DNA of 14,892 bases from Candidatus Methylomirabilota bacterium (GTDB taxonomy: Bacteria > Methylomirabilota > Methylomirabilia > Methylomirabilales > Methylomirabilaceae). A model generated the notes under the pieces. It saw only the letters and a program-made list of their open reading frames with translations. It had not been told where the DNA came from and ran no database searches. The translations under genes were made by a program, and so were the position numbers. The stretch is from positions 1-14,892 of the forward strand of contig JAGWRQ010000031.1 of NCBI GenBank assembly GCA_028869615.1. Direction: 5' to 3'. Below, one piece after another: positions 14,774 to 14,892 of the stretch (position 1 is the first letter of the stretch; each line of letters starts with the position of its first letter).

Positions 14774-14892
14774 ATGACCCATACCCGTGCACGAGTTCAC
14801 AACCCCTGGCCCCATCGATTCGCCCTGGCGACCGCGACATCAACGTTGTTGTTGATCTTTGTAGGCGGCCTGGTTACGAACACCGGAGCGGG
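14774..14892 (+). CDS. ctaA: Heme A synthase CtaA/COX15, N-terminus only
   Basis: This encodes the inner-membrane enzyme that oxidises heme O to heme A for aa3-type oxidases. Only 39 codons are visible. They read a short polar head, HNPWPHRFALATA, then a first helix ending LLIFVGGLVTNTGAG, which is the typical COX15/CtaA start (GGLVTNTGSG in relatives). ATG 14774 has GAGAGG about 4 bases upstream. It is divergent from the second peroxidase gene. Oxidase assembly or subunit genes commonly follow this gene and would lie beyond the window. Confidence is limited by the short visible part. Confidence 0.8.
   Translation, partial: MTHTRARVHNPWPHRFALATATSTLLLIFVGGLVTNTGA

Overview
The window looks like the chromosome of a GC-rich, respiratory Gram-negative bacterium that invests heavily in c-type cytochromes. 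The gene set is a split b6-type cytochrome bc complex with a large octaheme subunit, diheme peroxidases, a Tat-exported phosphoesterase and the start of a heme A synthase. It would fit an NC10/Methylomirabilis-like organism or another deep-branching cytochrome-rich lineage. That placement is inferred from gene content and protein style only; no rRNA or phylogenetic marker is present.

Layout. (1) 1-1091, minus strand: 5' part of an ammonium transporter (amt), cut by the window edge, with a very good sigma-54 -24/-12 promoter about 95 bases upstream. (2) 1092-1612: non-coding, holding that promoter and a palindromic interspersed repeat (1238-1400). (3) 1613-7323, plus strand: a respiratory gene cluster encoding Rieske protein, cytochrome b6-like protein with the extra Cys expected for a covalent heme c_i, subunit IV-like protein, an 883-residue membrane-anchored coiled-coil octaheme cytochrome c, and an exported cupredoxin. 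These would carry electrons from quinol through Rieske and hemes b to the octaheme protein and perhaps the cupredoxin. (4) 7359-7445: a heptad-repeat hairpin. (5) 7473-10136, plus strand: pyruvate phosphate dikinase. (6) 10227-13265, minus strand: a tight three-gene operon in the order diheme peroxidase, Tat-dependent metallophosphoesterase, monoheme cytochrome c. (7) 13472-14503, minus strand: a second diheme peroxidase-like protein that lacks the usual Met heme ligand. (8) 14774-end, plus strand: start of a CtaA/COX15 heme A synthase, suggesting that oxidase genes follow.

The most notable structure is a junction of roughly 110 bp, made of the 3' end of ppdK plus the 3' end of a peroxidase gene, present twice (10074-10189 and 13409-13516) and exactly bracketing the three-gene operon. 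Each copy carries a readable stub of the gene that is intact at the other copy. The 3.2 kb operon therefore appears to have been inserted, or left over from a duplication, between ppdK and ccp2. The peroxidase-phosphoesterase-cytochrome operon is the best candidate here for an undescribed periplasmic system.
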